64,000 nt of DNA from G965227875 sp965227875 (GTDB taxonomy: Bacteria; Pseudomonadota; Alphaproteobacteria; Rhizobiales; JAJFHC01): assembly GCA_965227875.1 (NCBI GenBank), contig OZ245783.1, positions 4,588,001-4,652,000 on the forward strand. The letters are read 5' to 3'. The notes under the pieces were generated by a model. It was not told the origin of the DNA, ran no database searches, and saw nothing but the letters and a program-made list of their open reading frames with translations. The position numbers and the translations under genes were made by a program. Shown here piece by piece: positions 1 through 10,604 of this stretch (position 1 is its first letter; every line of letters starts with the position of its first letter).

Positions 1-260
1 CCTTCGGACCAGACCTTCCAGGCCATGCAGAGACGGTTGCCCTCGACCCACCACTTGCCGCTGTCGTGTTTGCCTTCGGCCACGCCGCGAATGCTGCCGT
101 CGGCCTTTCCCTCCACGACGAAGGACGTATCGGATCCGTAGATCCCTTCGTAGATTCCGGGGAACATCGCCTTGATCTGGCGGGCATTCATTCTGTCGGA
201 CGCACCGGCGACCATGGTGCCGGACACGACAAAGGCGATTGTGAGGAGCAACAGCTTCAT
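1..260 (-). CDS. Secreted DUF995-like hypothetical protein, C-terminus cut by the window edge
   Basis: The reading frame starts at the ATG at 258-260 and runs off the left edge, leaving about 86 residues. The first 20 or so residues (MKLLLLTIAFVVSGTMVAGA) form a classical Sec signal peptide. The mature part begins SDRMNARQIKAMFPGIYEG and later contains GKWWVEGNRLCMAWKVWSE. An N-terminal 'ala/gln-ile-x-x-x-phe-pro-gly' start followed by a Gly-rich strand and a Cys/Trp-rich stretch resembles the DUF995 family of small secreted proteins of unknown function. I recognise the pattern but cannot search it. A lipocalin-like or MliC-like inhibitor fold is an alternative. Confidence 0.6.
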   Translation of the reverse strand, partial: MKLLLLTIAFVVSGTMVAGASDRMNARQIKAMFPGIYEGIYGSDTSFVVEGKADGSIRGVAEGKHDSGKWWVEGNRLCMAWKVWSE

Positions 261-417
261 CTTGTGGGTTCCGTCTCGTTTCTGTCTGAATTCCATCGGG
301 AAAACGCGCGTAGCACCGCGGGATGGCAAGACTGTGTCATGCCAGGGCACGGCAATCCGCTGAATCGAAACTCCTGACCCGGCCCAAAGCGCCGCGACGC
401 GACGGTTCCGGACGCGC

Positions 418-909
418 CTAGAACGGAACCTCGTCGTCCAGGTCGGCAGAGTAGTCGCCGCCACGGCCACCGCCGCCGCCACCGCCCGGCCTGTCAAGCG
501 GGCCGGACCCTCCGAAGTTCCCGGAAGAACCGTAATCGCCGCTGCTGTCTCCGCCGCCGCGCGTGTCGAGCATTGTCAGGTTGGAATTGAAGCCCTGCAG
601 GACCACTTCGGTCGTATACCGCTCCTGGCCCGACTGGTCTTCCCACTTGCGGGTCTGCAACTGGCCCTCGATGTAGACCTTGGAGCCCTTGCGGAGATAC
701 TGCTCCGCGATCCGGCAAAGCCCTTCGTTGAAGATGACGACACGATGCCATTCGGTCCGTTCGCGGCGTTCGCCGGAATTCTTGTCCCGCCAGGTTTCCG
801 TCGTGGCGAGCCTCAGGTTGCCCACAGGCCGGCCGTCCTGGGTTCTGCGTATCTCAGGATCGGCACCGAGATTGCCAATCAGTATCACCTTGTTGACGCT
901 CCCCGCCAT
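418..909 (-). CDS. ssb: Single-stranded DNA-binding protein
   Basis: A 163-aa protein that coats ssDNA during replication, recombination and repair. It starts MAGSVNKVILIGNLGADPE, the standard start of bacterial SSB. The OB fold fills roughly residues 5-110 (WHRVVIF and YIEGQLQTRKW are the conserved strands). A Gly/Ser-rich linker follows, and the acidic tip DLDDEVPF ends the protein; this tip recruits repair and replication partners. A longer frame to 969 exists, but the ATG at 907-909 is preceded by an AGGA element and fits the family. It is divergent from ridA-uvrA, an arrangement like the classic ssb/uvrA pair, with an SOS box in the intergenic region. Confidence 0.96.
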   Translation of the reverse strand: MAGSVNKVILIGNLGADPEIRRTQDGRPVGNLRLATTETWRDKNSGERRERTEWHRVVIFNEGLCRIAEQYLRKGSKVYIEGQLQTRKWEDQSGQERYTTEVVLQGFNSNLTMLDTRGGGDSSGDYGSSGNFGGSGPLDRPGGGGGGGRGGDYSADLDDEVPF

Positions 910-986
910 GCTCTCAATCCTTCCTGTCTGAACTCTGATACGTCCGCGTTGGCCGCGAACCGTCGCCAACCTACCCAGTCGCCGTT

Positions 987-1011
987 CGGGCGACCAGCAG
1001 TCTGGGTCGCC
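987..1011. repeat. Inverted repeat in the ssb-ridA intergenic region
   Basis: The left arm CGGGCGAC (987-994) faces GTCGCC (1006-1011), with 11 bases between them. The inner C995/G1005 also pair, so the continuous stem is 989-995 with 1005-1011 around a nine-base loop. The same arm sequence occurs in an inverted repeat over the yajC promoter (14939-14963). It could be a leader hairpin for ssb or an operator half-site pair. No T-tract follows it on either strand, so a terminator is unlikely. Confidence 0.4.
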
Positions 1012-1047
1012 TTATCCACAAATCTGCCAACGCAACGGTGGAAACAA

Positions 1048-1076
1048 TTGCGAAGTTCCTGATTTGTTCTTATCAT
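1048..1076 (+). promoter_or_regulatory. Sigma70-type promoter of ridA-uvrA
   Basis: A -35 hexamer TTGCGA (1048-1053) and a -10 hexamer TATCAT (1071-1076) are separated by exactly 17 bases. The SOS box sits in the spacer, an ideal place for LexA to block RNA polymerase. The predicted transcript starts near 1083 and leaves about 140 bases of leader before ridA. Confidence 0.6.
1055..1069 (+). promoter_or_regulatory. LexA (SOS) box, GTTC-N7-GTTC
   Basis: The sequence is GTTC CTGATTT GTTC, an exact match to the direct-repeat LexA operator known in alphaproteobacteria (GTTC-N7-GTTC). It lies inside the spacer of the ridA-uvrA promoter and between uvrA and the divergent ssb, the genes that share an SOS operator in many bacteria. 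DNA-damage induction of uvrA, and possibly ssb, is inferred. Confidence 0.75.
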
Positions 1077-1221
1077 GCGCATCGGGCTCCTGCAACATCC
1101 TGACACCATGCCGTCCGCAGGACTGTGGAAAGAAGGGCATGGCGATTGCCGATTTTCCGCCCTGCCCTATTATTGTCCGCATCGCCGCCCGGCCCGGGAC
1201 GGAACAAGGAAAAAGCACTCG

Positions 1222-1614
1222 ATGGTACATCCGATCTATACCGACAAGGCGCCCAAGCCGTTCAGCGCCTATTCCCAGGCCGTGCAGATACCGCCTGAGG
1301 CGAGGATACTGCACATCTCCGGTCAGGTCGGCGTCACGCCCGAGGGAGAACTCGCCGGCGGCGAGGAAGCCCAGCATCGCCAGACCTGGCGCAACATCTT
1401 CGCCATACTCGAAGCGGACGGCATGGACCGGCGCGACATCATCGACGTGCATGCCTACGTCACCAAGTCGACCGGGATCGCGACCTACAGGAAGATCAGG
1501 GACGAGATGCTCGAAGGTGTCCGGCCCGCGTCGACGCTGCTGTGCGTAGCGGGCCTCGCCGACCCCGCCTGGCTCGTGGAAATTGCCGTCGTCGCGGCGC
1601 ATCTCGATACCTGA
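1222..1614 (+). CDS. RidA-family reactive imine/enamine deaminase (YjgF/YER057c/UK114)
   Basis: A 130-aa protein of the RidA-like fold. Characterised RidA proteins form trimers that hydrolyse reactive 2-aminoacrylate-type enamines produced by PLP enzymes. Typical stretches are YSQAVQI near the start, HISGQVGV, the QTWRNIFAIL helix and GLADPAWLVEI near the end. Substrate-binding details vary between subfamilies, so this may not be RidA itself. The ATG at 1222 is chosen over upstream in-frame ATGs because the fold begins there and AAGGA lies about 11 bases upstream. It ends 11 bases before uvrA, so the two are probably co-transcribed from the SOS-boxed promoter. A ridA gene between ssb and uvrA is unusual. 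Confidence 0.85.
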   Translation: MVHPIYTDKAPKPFSAYSQAVQIPPEARILHISGQVGVTPEGELAGGEEAQHRQTWRNIFAILEADGMDRRDIIDVHAYVTKSTGIATYRKIRDEMLEGVRPASTLLCVAGLADPAWLVEIAVVAAHLDT

Positions 1615-1625
1615 GGCGCATCCGG

Positions 1626-4496
<2,871 letters not shown>

Positions 4497-4509
4497 CTCT
4501 CCGTCTCCC

Positions 4510-4550
4510 GGCGGACCGCGATCAGGCTTTCGCGGTGCCGCCCGGCCCTT
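4510..4550 (+). terminator. Possible uvrA terminator
   Basis: An imperfect GC-rich hairpin, 4510-4521 with 4530-4542 (one bulged G), lies 14 bases after the uvrA stop. It is followed by a pyrimidine run (CCCTTTCTGTT) rather than a clean T-tract, so the call is weak. It separates uvrA from the promoter of the next gene. Confidence 0.4.
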
Positions 4551-4552
4551 TC

Positions 4553-4561
4553 TGTTATAAT
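4553..4561 (+). promoter_or_regulatory. Extended -10 promoter placing the start site on the channel-gene ATG
   Basis: TG-T-TATAAT (4553-4561) is a perfect extended -10 element. The ATG of the MscS-type channel starts at 4569, seven bases downstream, which is where transcription should begin. There is no ribosome-binding site in the few bases between. A leaderless mRNA is the simplest reading. No good -35 is visible, consistent with an extended -10 promoter. Confidence 0.5.
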
Positions 4562-4568
4562 TCCCCGC

Positions 4569-5906
4569 ATGGAAGACGCGATTCCGTTTGCCGACCAGAT
4601 CGTCGCCTATCTGGAACAATTGCCGCTGACGGCCCTGAACCGGTTCGCCACGTGGAACACCGGCTTTCAGGCCGGCATCATCGTGGTCTCCTTCATCGTC
4701 ACCTATGCCGTCGCCAAGCCGGTCCGCCGCAGGCTGAAGGCGATCGCCGCCGAGAAGATCCGCGACTACCGGCTGCGGCACATCGCGTCGACACTCGCGG
4801 AACTGACTTTTCCGATCATCTGGGTGATCATCCTCTGGGCAGCCAACGCCGCCTTCGTCGGACAGGGGTCGGATGCCGACATCCTCCGGGCCGTCGCCAG
4901 CCTGCTCAACGCATGGATCGTGATCCGCCTGTTCTCCGGACTGGTGCCGAACTCGTTCTGGTCGAAGACCGTCGCGATCATCGCCTGGACGCTCGCTGCA
5001 CTCAGCATTCTGGGTCTGCTCGACACGACCATGACGGCGATCGACTCGATCGGCATCTCCTTCGGAGAGACCCGCATCACGCTGTTGCTGGTCGCCAAGG
5101 CCCTGTTCATCGGCGGACTGTTCCTGTGGCTCGCCCTGTCCGCCGCCCGGATCCTGCACGTCTACGTGAATTCGGTCCCGAACCTGACGCCGTCCGTGCG
5201 TACGCTGATCACGCAGATCGCCCGTTTTGTCTTCGTGATCCTCGCCGTGATCATCGCGCTGAACACGGTCGGCATCGACCTGACCGTCCTTGCCGTGTTC
5301 TCCGGTGCACTCGGCATCGGCATCGGTTTCGGACTACAGAAGGTCGTCGCCAACTTCATCAGCGGTATCATTCTCCTGCTCGACCGGTCGATCAAGCCGG
5401 GCGACGTCATCGAGGTGGGCGGAACCTACGGCCACGTCATGGGCCTGGGTGCGCGATACACGAGGATCGCCACGCGCGACGGCTACGAATATCTCGTCCC
5501 GAACGAGCATTTCATCACCGAACAGGTCATAAACTGGGCCTATTCGAACACGGACGTGCGCGTGAAGGCGCCCGTTGGCATCGCCTATCATTGCGACGTC
5601 CACCAGGCCCGTGAACTGATCATCGAAGCGTGTATGGAGACGGAGCGGGTTCTCGAAGCGCCCAAACCGGTCTGCAACCTGGTCGGTTTCGGCGACAGTT
5701 CGATCGATCTCGAAGCCCGTTTCTGGATCGCCGACCCGCAGAACGGGGTCAAGAACGTGACCAGCCAGGTGCTTCTCAAGGTCTGGGAAAAGTTCCGCGA
5801 CCAGGGGGTCGAATTCCCCTTCCCGCAGCGCGACGTCAACTGGAAGGGTGGCCCTCCGGTAGAGGTCGTGATCAGGGATCGCCCGGACGCGGACACCGCC
5901 GGCTAA
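4569..5906 (+). CDS. MscS-family mechanosensitive ion channel
   Basis: A 445-aa inner-membrane protein expected to open under membrane tension and release solutes on hypo-osmotic shock. Several hydrophobic helices lie between residues 35 and 260, more than the three of minimal E. coli MscS. The pore-lining helix is Gly/Ala-rich (SGALGIGIGFGLQKVVANF), and the beta domain follows (DRSIKPGDVIEVGGTYG), then YLVPNEHF and the cytoplasmic cage. The pairing of a longer membrane domain with a standard MscS core is common in Proteobacteria. The start at 4569 sits just downstream of a perfect extended -10 element. Confidence 0.9.
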   Translation: MEDAIPFADQIVAYLEQLPLTALNRFATWNTGFQAGIIVVSFIVTYAVAKPVRRRLKAIAAEKIRDYRLRHIASTLAELTFPIIWVIILWAANAAFVGQGSDADILRAVASLLNAWIVIRLFSGLVPNSFWSKTVAIIAWTLAALSILGLLDTTMTAIDSIGISFGETRITLLLVAKALFIGGLFLWLALSAARILHVYVNSVPNLTPSVRTLITQIARFVFVILAVIIALNTVGIDLTVLAVFSGALGIGIGFGLQKVVANFISGIILLLDRSIKPGDVIEVGGTYGHVMGLGARYTRIATRDGYEYLVPNEHFITEQVINWAYSNTDVRVKAPVGIAYHCDVHQARELIIEACMETERVLEAPKPVCNLVGFGDSSIDLEARFWIADPQNGVKNVTSQVLLKVWEKFRDQGVEFPFPQRDVNWKGGPPVEVVIRDRPDADTAG

Positions 5907-5970
5907 TCGGCACTTGCCAGCCGGCGCAAAGCTGACGAAAGTGCGCGCCGGCACAGAGCGGAGTTTTTCC

Positions 5971-7386
5971 ATGTCACCAGCACCAGTTCATATCATCGGC
6001 GGCGGACTCGCGGGCTCGGAAGCCGCCTGGCAACTGGCGCTCGCGGGCGTGCCCGTGGTGGTTCATGAAATGCGCCCGGTCGTCGGCACCGATGCCCACA
6101 AGACCGACGGCCTCGCCGAACTGGTCTGCTCGAACTCGTTCCGGTCCGACGACAGCGCCACCAACGCCGTCGGCCTGCTCCACGAGGAAATGCGGCGCGC
6201 ACAGTCGCTTATCATGGCGTGCGGCGACCGCAACAAGCTGCCTGCGGGCGGCGCACTGGCCGTCGACAGAGACGGGTTCTCGGAGGACGTCACACGCCAT
6301 CTGGCCGAGCACCCTCTGGTTGAGGTCTCGCGCGGCGAAATCGACGGATTGCCGCCCGAGGAATGGGACAGCGTCATCATCGCCACCGGCCCCCTCACCT
6401 CGTCGTCCCTGGCCGATGCGATCAACACTATGACGGGCGAGGACGCGCTCGCCTTTTTCGACGCCATAGCGCCGATCGTCTACACCGACTCGATCGACTT
6501 CGACACGTGCTGGTACCAGTCGCGATACGACAAGGCCGGACCGGGCGGTACCGGCGCGGACTACATCAACTGTCCGCTCGACCGCGACCAGTACGAACGG
6601 TTCATCGATGCGCTGCTGGCCGGCGACAAGACCGAGTTCAAGGACTGGGAAGCCGACACGCACTATTTCGACGGCTGTCTCCCGATCGAGGTCATGGCCG
6701 AACGGGGCCGCGAGACCCTGCGCCACGGCCCCATGAAACCCGTCGGGCTCACCAACCCCCATCGTCCCCACGAAAAGCCATACGCGGTCGTGCAACTGCG
6801 CCAGGACAATGCGCTGGGCACGCTCTACAACATGGTCGGTTTCCAGACGAAATTGCGCTATGGCGCCCAGAGCGAGATCTTCACCACGATCCCCGGTCTC
6901 GAAAACGCCCGCTTCGCGCGTCTTGGCGGCCTTCACCGGAATACCTTCCTCAACAGCCCCAAGCTACTGGACGGGTCCCTGCGGATGAAATCGTCTCCCC
7001 GATTGCGGTTCGCGGGCCAGATCACCGGTGTGGAAGGCTATGTGGAGAGCGCGGCCATCGGCCTTCTCGCCGGACGGTTCGCCGCCGCGGAAAGACTTGG
7101 GCGGGACCTCTCTCCGCCGCCTCCCACGACCGCGTTCGGCGCCCTGCTTGGCCATATCACCGGCGGACACATCGCGGACGAAAGCGCAAAGAGACGGTCG
7201 TTCCAGCCGATGAACGTGAATTTCGGCCTGTTTCCCGCCGTCGATACGCCGAAACGCGAGGACGGGAAACGGTATCGCGGCAAGGAAAAGACCGTCGCGC
7301 GGAAAAAGGCCTATACCGGGCGAGCGCTGACGGACATGGACGCCTGGCTCGCCATGCAGGAGCAAGGGCTCGACGCAGCCCAATAG
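5971..7386 (+). CDS. trmFO: Methylenetetrahydrofolate-tRNA-(uracil-5-)-methyltransferase
   Basis: A 471-aa folate- and FAD-dependent enzyme that makes m5U54 (ribothymidine) in the T-loop of tRNAs. The N-terminal dinucleotide-binding motif IIGGGLAGSEAA is intact. VCSNSFRSDD and the late segment RFAGQITGVEGYVESAA are family hallmarks. The ATG at 5971 places the GxGxxG motif at residue 8, as in known TrmFO; 19 upstream in-frame residues are rejected. Length agrees with the family. It lies between the MscS-type channel and the DUF2339 gene, all on the same strand with short gaps. Confidence 0.95.
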   Translation: MSPAPVHIIGGGLAGSEAAWQLALAGVPVVVHEMRPVVGTDAHKTDGLAELVCSNSFRSDDSATNAVGLLHEEMRRAQSLIMACGDRNKLPAGGALAVDRDGFSEDVTRHLAEHPLVEVSRGEIDGLPPEEWDSVIIATGPLTSSSLADAINTMTGEDALAFFDAIAPIVYTDSIDFDTCWYQSRYDKAGPGGTGADYINCPLDRDQYERFIDALLAGDKTEFKDWEADTHYFDGCLPIEVMAERGRETLRHGPMKPVGLTNPHRPHEKPYAVVQLRQDNALGTLYNMVGFQTKLRYGAQSEIFTTIPGLENARFARLGGLHRNTFLNSPKLLDGSLRMKSSPRLRFAGQITGVEGYVESAAIGLLAGRFAAAERLGRDLSPPPPTTAFGALLGHITGGHIADESAKRRSFQPMNVNFGLFPAVDTPKREDGKRYRGKEKTVARKKAYTGRALTDMDAWLAMQEQGLDAAQ

Positions 7387-7404
7387 AACGGGAAAGGCTG
7401 GGAG

Positions 7405-10146
7405 ATGGAATCGATTGTCGTCCTCGTCATCCTCGTTCTTCTCACACCTTTCGTCCTTTCGATCGTCGCCCTGGTCAAGACGAGCCGCCTGAAACGGCAG
7501 GTCGTCGAACTGGAAGTGGCCCTGTCCCGTGTGCGCGCCGGCGCGCCACAGACCCAAGCCGGTCCCGCTCCCGAACCGGGTGACCAAGAGGCATCCCGGT
7601 CCGACGAGGAGGCCGCGTTCGAAACCGTGCCGGACGCACAATACGAGACCGACGACGATCCGGTCCCCGAAGTCGTTCCGGACCGTCGGCAGGCGTCGCC
7701 ACCGGATGAAGAACCGGAAACGCGGACCGAGGCGAAACGCCCGCCGAAAACAGGATTCGAGGAACGGTTCGGTGCACGATGGTCGGTCTGGACTGGCGGC
7801 ATAGCGCTCGCGCTGGGCGGCATTTTCCTGGTCCGGTACTCGATCGAACAGGGACTGGTCACCCCGTCCGTACGCGTCATGCTCGGCGCCTTGCTGGCGC
7901 TCGTCTTGTCGGGCCTCGGAGAATGGTCACGGCGCAGCGATCTGAAGTCCCCGATCCCGGGCCTTGCGAACGCGCATATTCCCGGTGTGCTGACGGCCGC
8001 CGGCATCGTGACCGCATTCGCGACGATCTACGTGGCCTACGCGTTTTACGGTTTCCTGGGCCCCGCCGCCGCCTTCGTCCTGCTCGGCATCGTTTCCGTC
8101 GCCTCTCTGGCCGGATCAAGCCTTCACGGCCCCTATCTCGCCGCCCTCGGACTTGCGGGAAGCTACGTGACGCCGTTCCTCGTGGCTTCCGACACGCCCG
8201 CGGCCTGGCCCCTTTTCATCTATCTTGCCTTCGTCACGGCCGCGACCTACGCCACCGCGCGTCTCCGGCACTGGACCTGGCTTGCCATGGCAGCCTCCGC
8301 GTGTGCCGCCGGATGGGGACTGGTGTGGTTCTCCACCGCCTGGACACAAGCCGACGGGCCGGTCATCGCCTTCTACTGCATCGCGCTCATGGCGCTGACA
8401 TACGCGGTCTTCGGAACACCCGGACGCGCACCCGCTGCCGATGAGAACTCGTCCGGGTTTGCCACCCTGGATCTTCCCGTTCTGACGGGCCAGTTCGCCG
8501 CCGGTGTCCTTGCGTACGCTTACCTGAGAACCGCCCATTACGACCTGCTTTCGTGTTCCGTATTCGGCCTGGTTCTCGTCGCAGCGCTCGCGGCCGCCTG
8601 GCGATGGACCCGTCTTGCGCATCTTGTCCCGATGTCCGCGGGCCTGTTCCTGTTCGCCTATCTCACATGGCATATCCCCGCCATTCTGGATTACACGGAA
8701 CTCGACTGGGTCCAGAGGGAGATCGGCCTACTGCCGGTGACGCCGCCGGAAATCCGGACGTTCCTGGTGTTCGGCATCGTCATGGCGGCCATCTATGGCC
8801 TGGCCGGTTTCGCCGGAGCGCTTTTGAAGGCAGGCCGGCCTGCCTGGGCAGCCGTTGCGTCGGCGGTTCCGACGGTCGTCTTTGCCTACGCCTATTACCG
8901 CGCCACCGACTTCGACCACAGCGTCCCGTTCGGGATTGCGGGCGTCCTCCTGGCGGGTCTCGCAATCCTCGCGGCGGAAAGATGCGACCGGACGGACAAT
9001 CCCGCCCGCGACATCAACGTCGCGTGTTTTGCCGTGGCCGCGGTCGCCTTTCTGGCACTCGCGTTCACCATCCTGCTGGACAGAGGATGGCTGACCGTCG
9101 CCCTCGCGCTCATGACGCCCGGTCTGGCCTGGATTGCGCAGAAGCGCGGCATCGGCGTGTTGCGCCTCCTTGCCGTGGGGCTTGCCCTGATCGTCGTCGC
9201 CAGACTCGTCTACGACCCCCATGTCATGGCGGGCGATGCGGGCTCGTGGCCGGTGTTCAACTGGCTGCTGTTCGGCTACGGCGTGCCCGCCGTCGCGTTC
9301 GCCACCGCCGCCTGGCTGATGCGCGGCGTTTCACCGGTTTGGATGTCGCAACTGCTGGAAGGCGCGGCGATCGCCTTCAGCGTCGTCCTCGTGTCGCTGG
9401 AAATACGTCACTGGATCCATGACGGCCAGTTGCTGTCCACAAGTTTCGGGCTGGTGGAACTCAGCCTCAACACGATCGCGTGGCTCGCGCTTTCCATGGC
9501 CTACCAGCGCCTGCACCTGGGCACCGCACGCACGGTTCCCCGGCACGCCGCCTCAATACTGGGCGTGCTCGCTTTTCTCTCGATCCTCTTCGGACATCTG
9601 GTCTTCTACAACCCGATGCTCGTCGACGCGGATGTCGGTGACGGTCTGATCTTCAATGACGTTCTGCTCGGATACGGCCTTCCCGCGATCATGTGCGCAC
9701 TGGTCTACTGGACCGGACGTTCCTCGAGGCCACGTTATTTCCTGCATGCCGCCGGGATCGTTTCCCTCGTCATGCTCTTCGCGTACGTATCGCTCGAGGT
9801 GCGGGTCATGTTCCACGGCGCGCGGCCTGCCCTCGGCCCCACGACCGACGTGGAATCCTATACCTATTCCGCCGTGTGGCTCGTCATGGGCCTGACACTG
9901 CTCCTCGCAGGCATCTTTTTCGGCCGGGTGTCCCTGAGATACGCGTCCCTGCCGATCATCGTGCTCACGATCGCGAAAGTGTTCCTGTTCGACATGGCCA
10001 ACCTTACCGGAATTCTCCGGGCGCTTTCCTTCATCGGACTGGGACTGGTGCTGGTGGGAATCGGCTATCTGTACCAGAAGATCATCTTCCCCCGATCGGC
10101 CATGGACAGTGATCCTGGCGACGACGCAGAACAGGAGGCAACATGA
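7405..10146 (+). CDS. DUF2339 polytopic membrane protein
   Basis: A 913-aa protein with one N-terminal membrane anchor (residues 3-27), a basic/amphipathic stretch (KTSRLKRQVVELEVAL), a charged, disordered acidic linker to about residue 110, and then about 25 closely spaced hydrophobic helices to the end. The segment after the linker (FGARWSVWTGGIALALGGIFLVRYS) is typical of DUF2339. The family has no established function; links to cell envelope physiology are only suggestions. Start ATG follows a GGGAG element 18 bases after trmFO. The stop overlaps the next ATG as ATGA, so the GNAT gene is translationally coupled to it. Confidence 0.85.
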   Translation: MESIVVLVILVLLTPFVLSIVALVKTSRLKRQVVELEVALSRVRAGAPQTQAGPAPEPGDQEASRSDEEAAFETVPDAQYETDDDPVPEVVPDRRQASPPDEEPETRTEAKRPPKTGFEERFGARWSVWTGGIALALGGIFLVRYSIEQGLVTPSVRVMLGALLALVLSGLGEWSRRSDLKSPIPGLANAHIPGVLTAAGIVTAFATIYVAYAFYGFLGPAAAFVLLGIVSVASLAGSSLHGPYLAALGLAGSYVTPFLVASDTPAAWPLFIYLAFVTAATYATARLRHWTWLAMAASACAAGWGLVWFSTAWTQADGPVIAFYCIALMALTYAVFGTPGRAPAADENSSGFATLDLPVLTGQFAAGVLAYAYLRTAHYDLLSCSVFGLVLVAALAAAWRWTRLAHLVPMSAGLFLFAYLTWHIPAILDYTELDWVQREIGLLPVTPPEIRTFLVFGIVMAAIYGLAGFAGALLKAGRPAWAAVASAVPTVVFAYAYYRATDFDHSVPFGIAGVLLAGLAILAAERCDRTDNPARDINVACFAVAAVAFLALAFTILLDRGWLTVALALMTPGLAWIAQKRGIGVLRLLAVGLALIVVARLVYDPHVMAGDAGSWPVFNWLLFGYGVPAVAFATAAWLMRGVSPVWMSQLLEGAAIAFSVVLVSLEIRHWIHDGQLLSTSFGLVELSLNTIAWLALSMAYQRLHLGTARTVPRHAASILGVLAFLSILFGHLVFYNPMLVDADVGDGLIFNDVLLGYGLPAIMCALVYWTGRSSRPRYFLHAAGIVSLVMLFAYVSLEVRVMFHGARPALGPTTDVESYTYSAVWLVMGLTLLLAGIFFGRVSLRYASLPIIVLTIAKVFLFDMANLTGILRALSFIGLGLVLVGIGYLYQKIIFPRSAMDSDPGDDAEQEAT

Positions 10147-10604
10147 CCGAATTCGACATCAGGCGGGCCCGCACGGCGGACCTGCCGTCAATCGTGGCGC
10201 TTCTTGCAGACGACGAACTGGGCAGCACGCGCGAAGATATCTCCACGCCGCTCAATCCGCGCTATGTCACGGCGTTCGAGAGCATCGACAGCGATCCGAA
10301 CCAGATGCTGATGGTCGCCGATGCGGACGGCACCATCATCGGCTGCCTTCAGCTCACGCTCATTCCGGGACTGTCGCGCAAGGGCATGCTGCGCGGTCTC
10401 ATCGAGAGCGTACGCGTGTCCGCCGCCCACAGGTCGGAAGGCATCGGCCGGAAGATGTTCGAGTGGGCCATCGAGGAATCGCGGCGGCAGGGCTGCGGCC
10501 TCGTGCAACTCACCACCGACAAGACCCGCGCCGACGCCCACAGGTTCTACGATTCACTCGGCTTCGTCGCGAGTCACGAAGGGATGAAACTGGCGCTTCA
10601 GTAG
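10143..10604 (+). CDS. GNAT-family N-acetyltransferase
   Basis: A 153-aa single-domain acetyltransferase. The acetyl-CoA loop is SAAHRSEGIGRKMFEWAI (motif A, the R/Q-x-x-G-x-G/A pattern). The late strand RFYDSLGFVASHEGMKL is typical of the C-terminal half. Substrate unknown: GNATs act on amines of proteins, antibiotics, amino acids or polyamines. Its ATG overlaps the DUF2339 stop by four bases and its own stop overlaps the convergent gene by seven bases. Confidence 0.88.
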   Translation: MTEFDIRRARTADLPSIVALLADDELGSTREDISTPLNPRYVTAFESIDSDPNQMLMVADADGTIIGCLQLTLIPGLSRKGMLRGLIESVRVSAAHRSEGIGRKMFEWAIEESRRQGCGLVQLTTDKTRADAHRFYDSLGFVASHEGMKLALQ

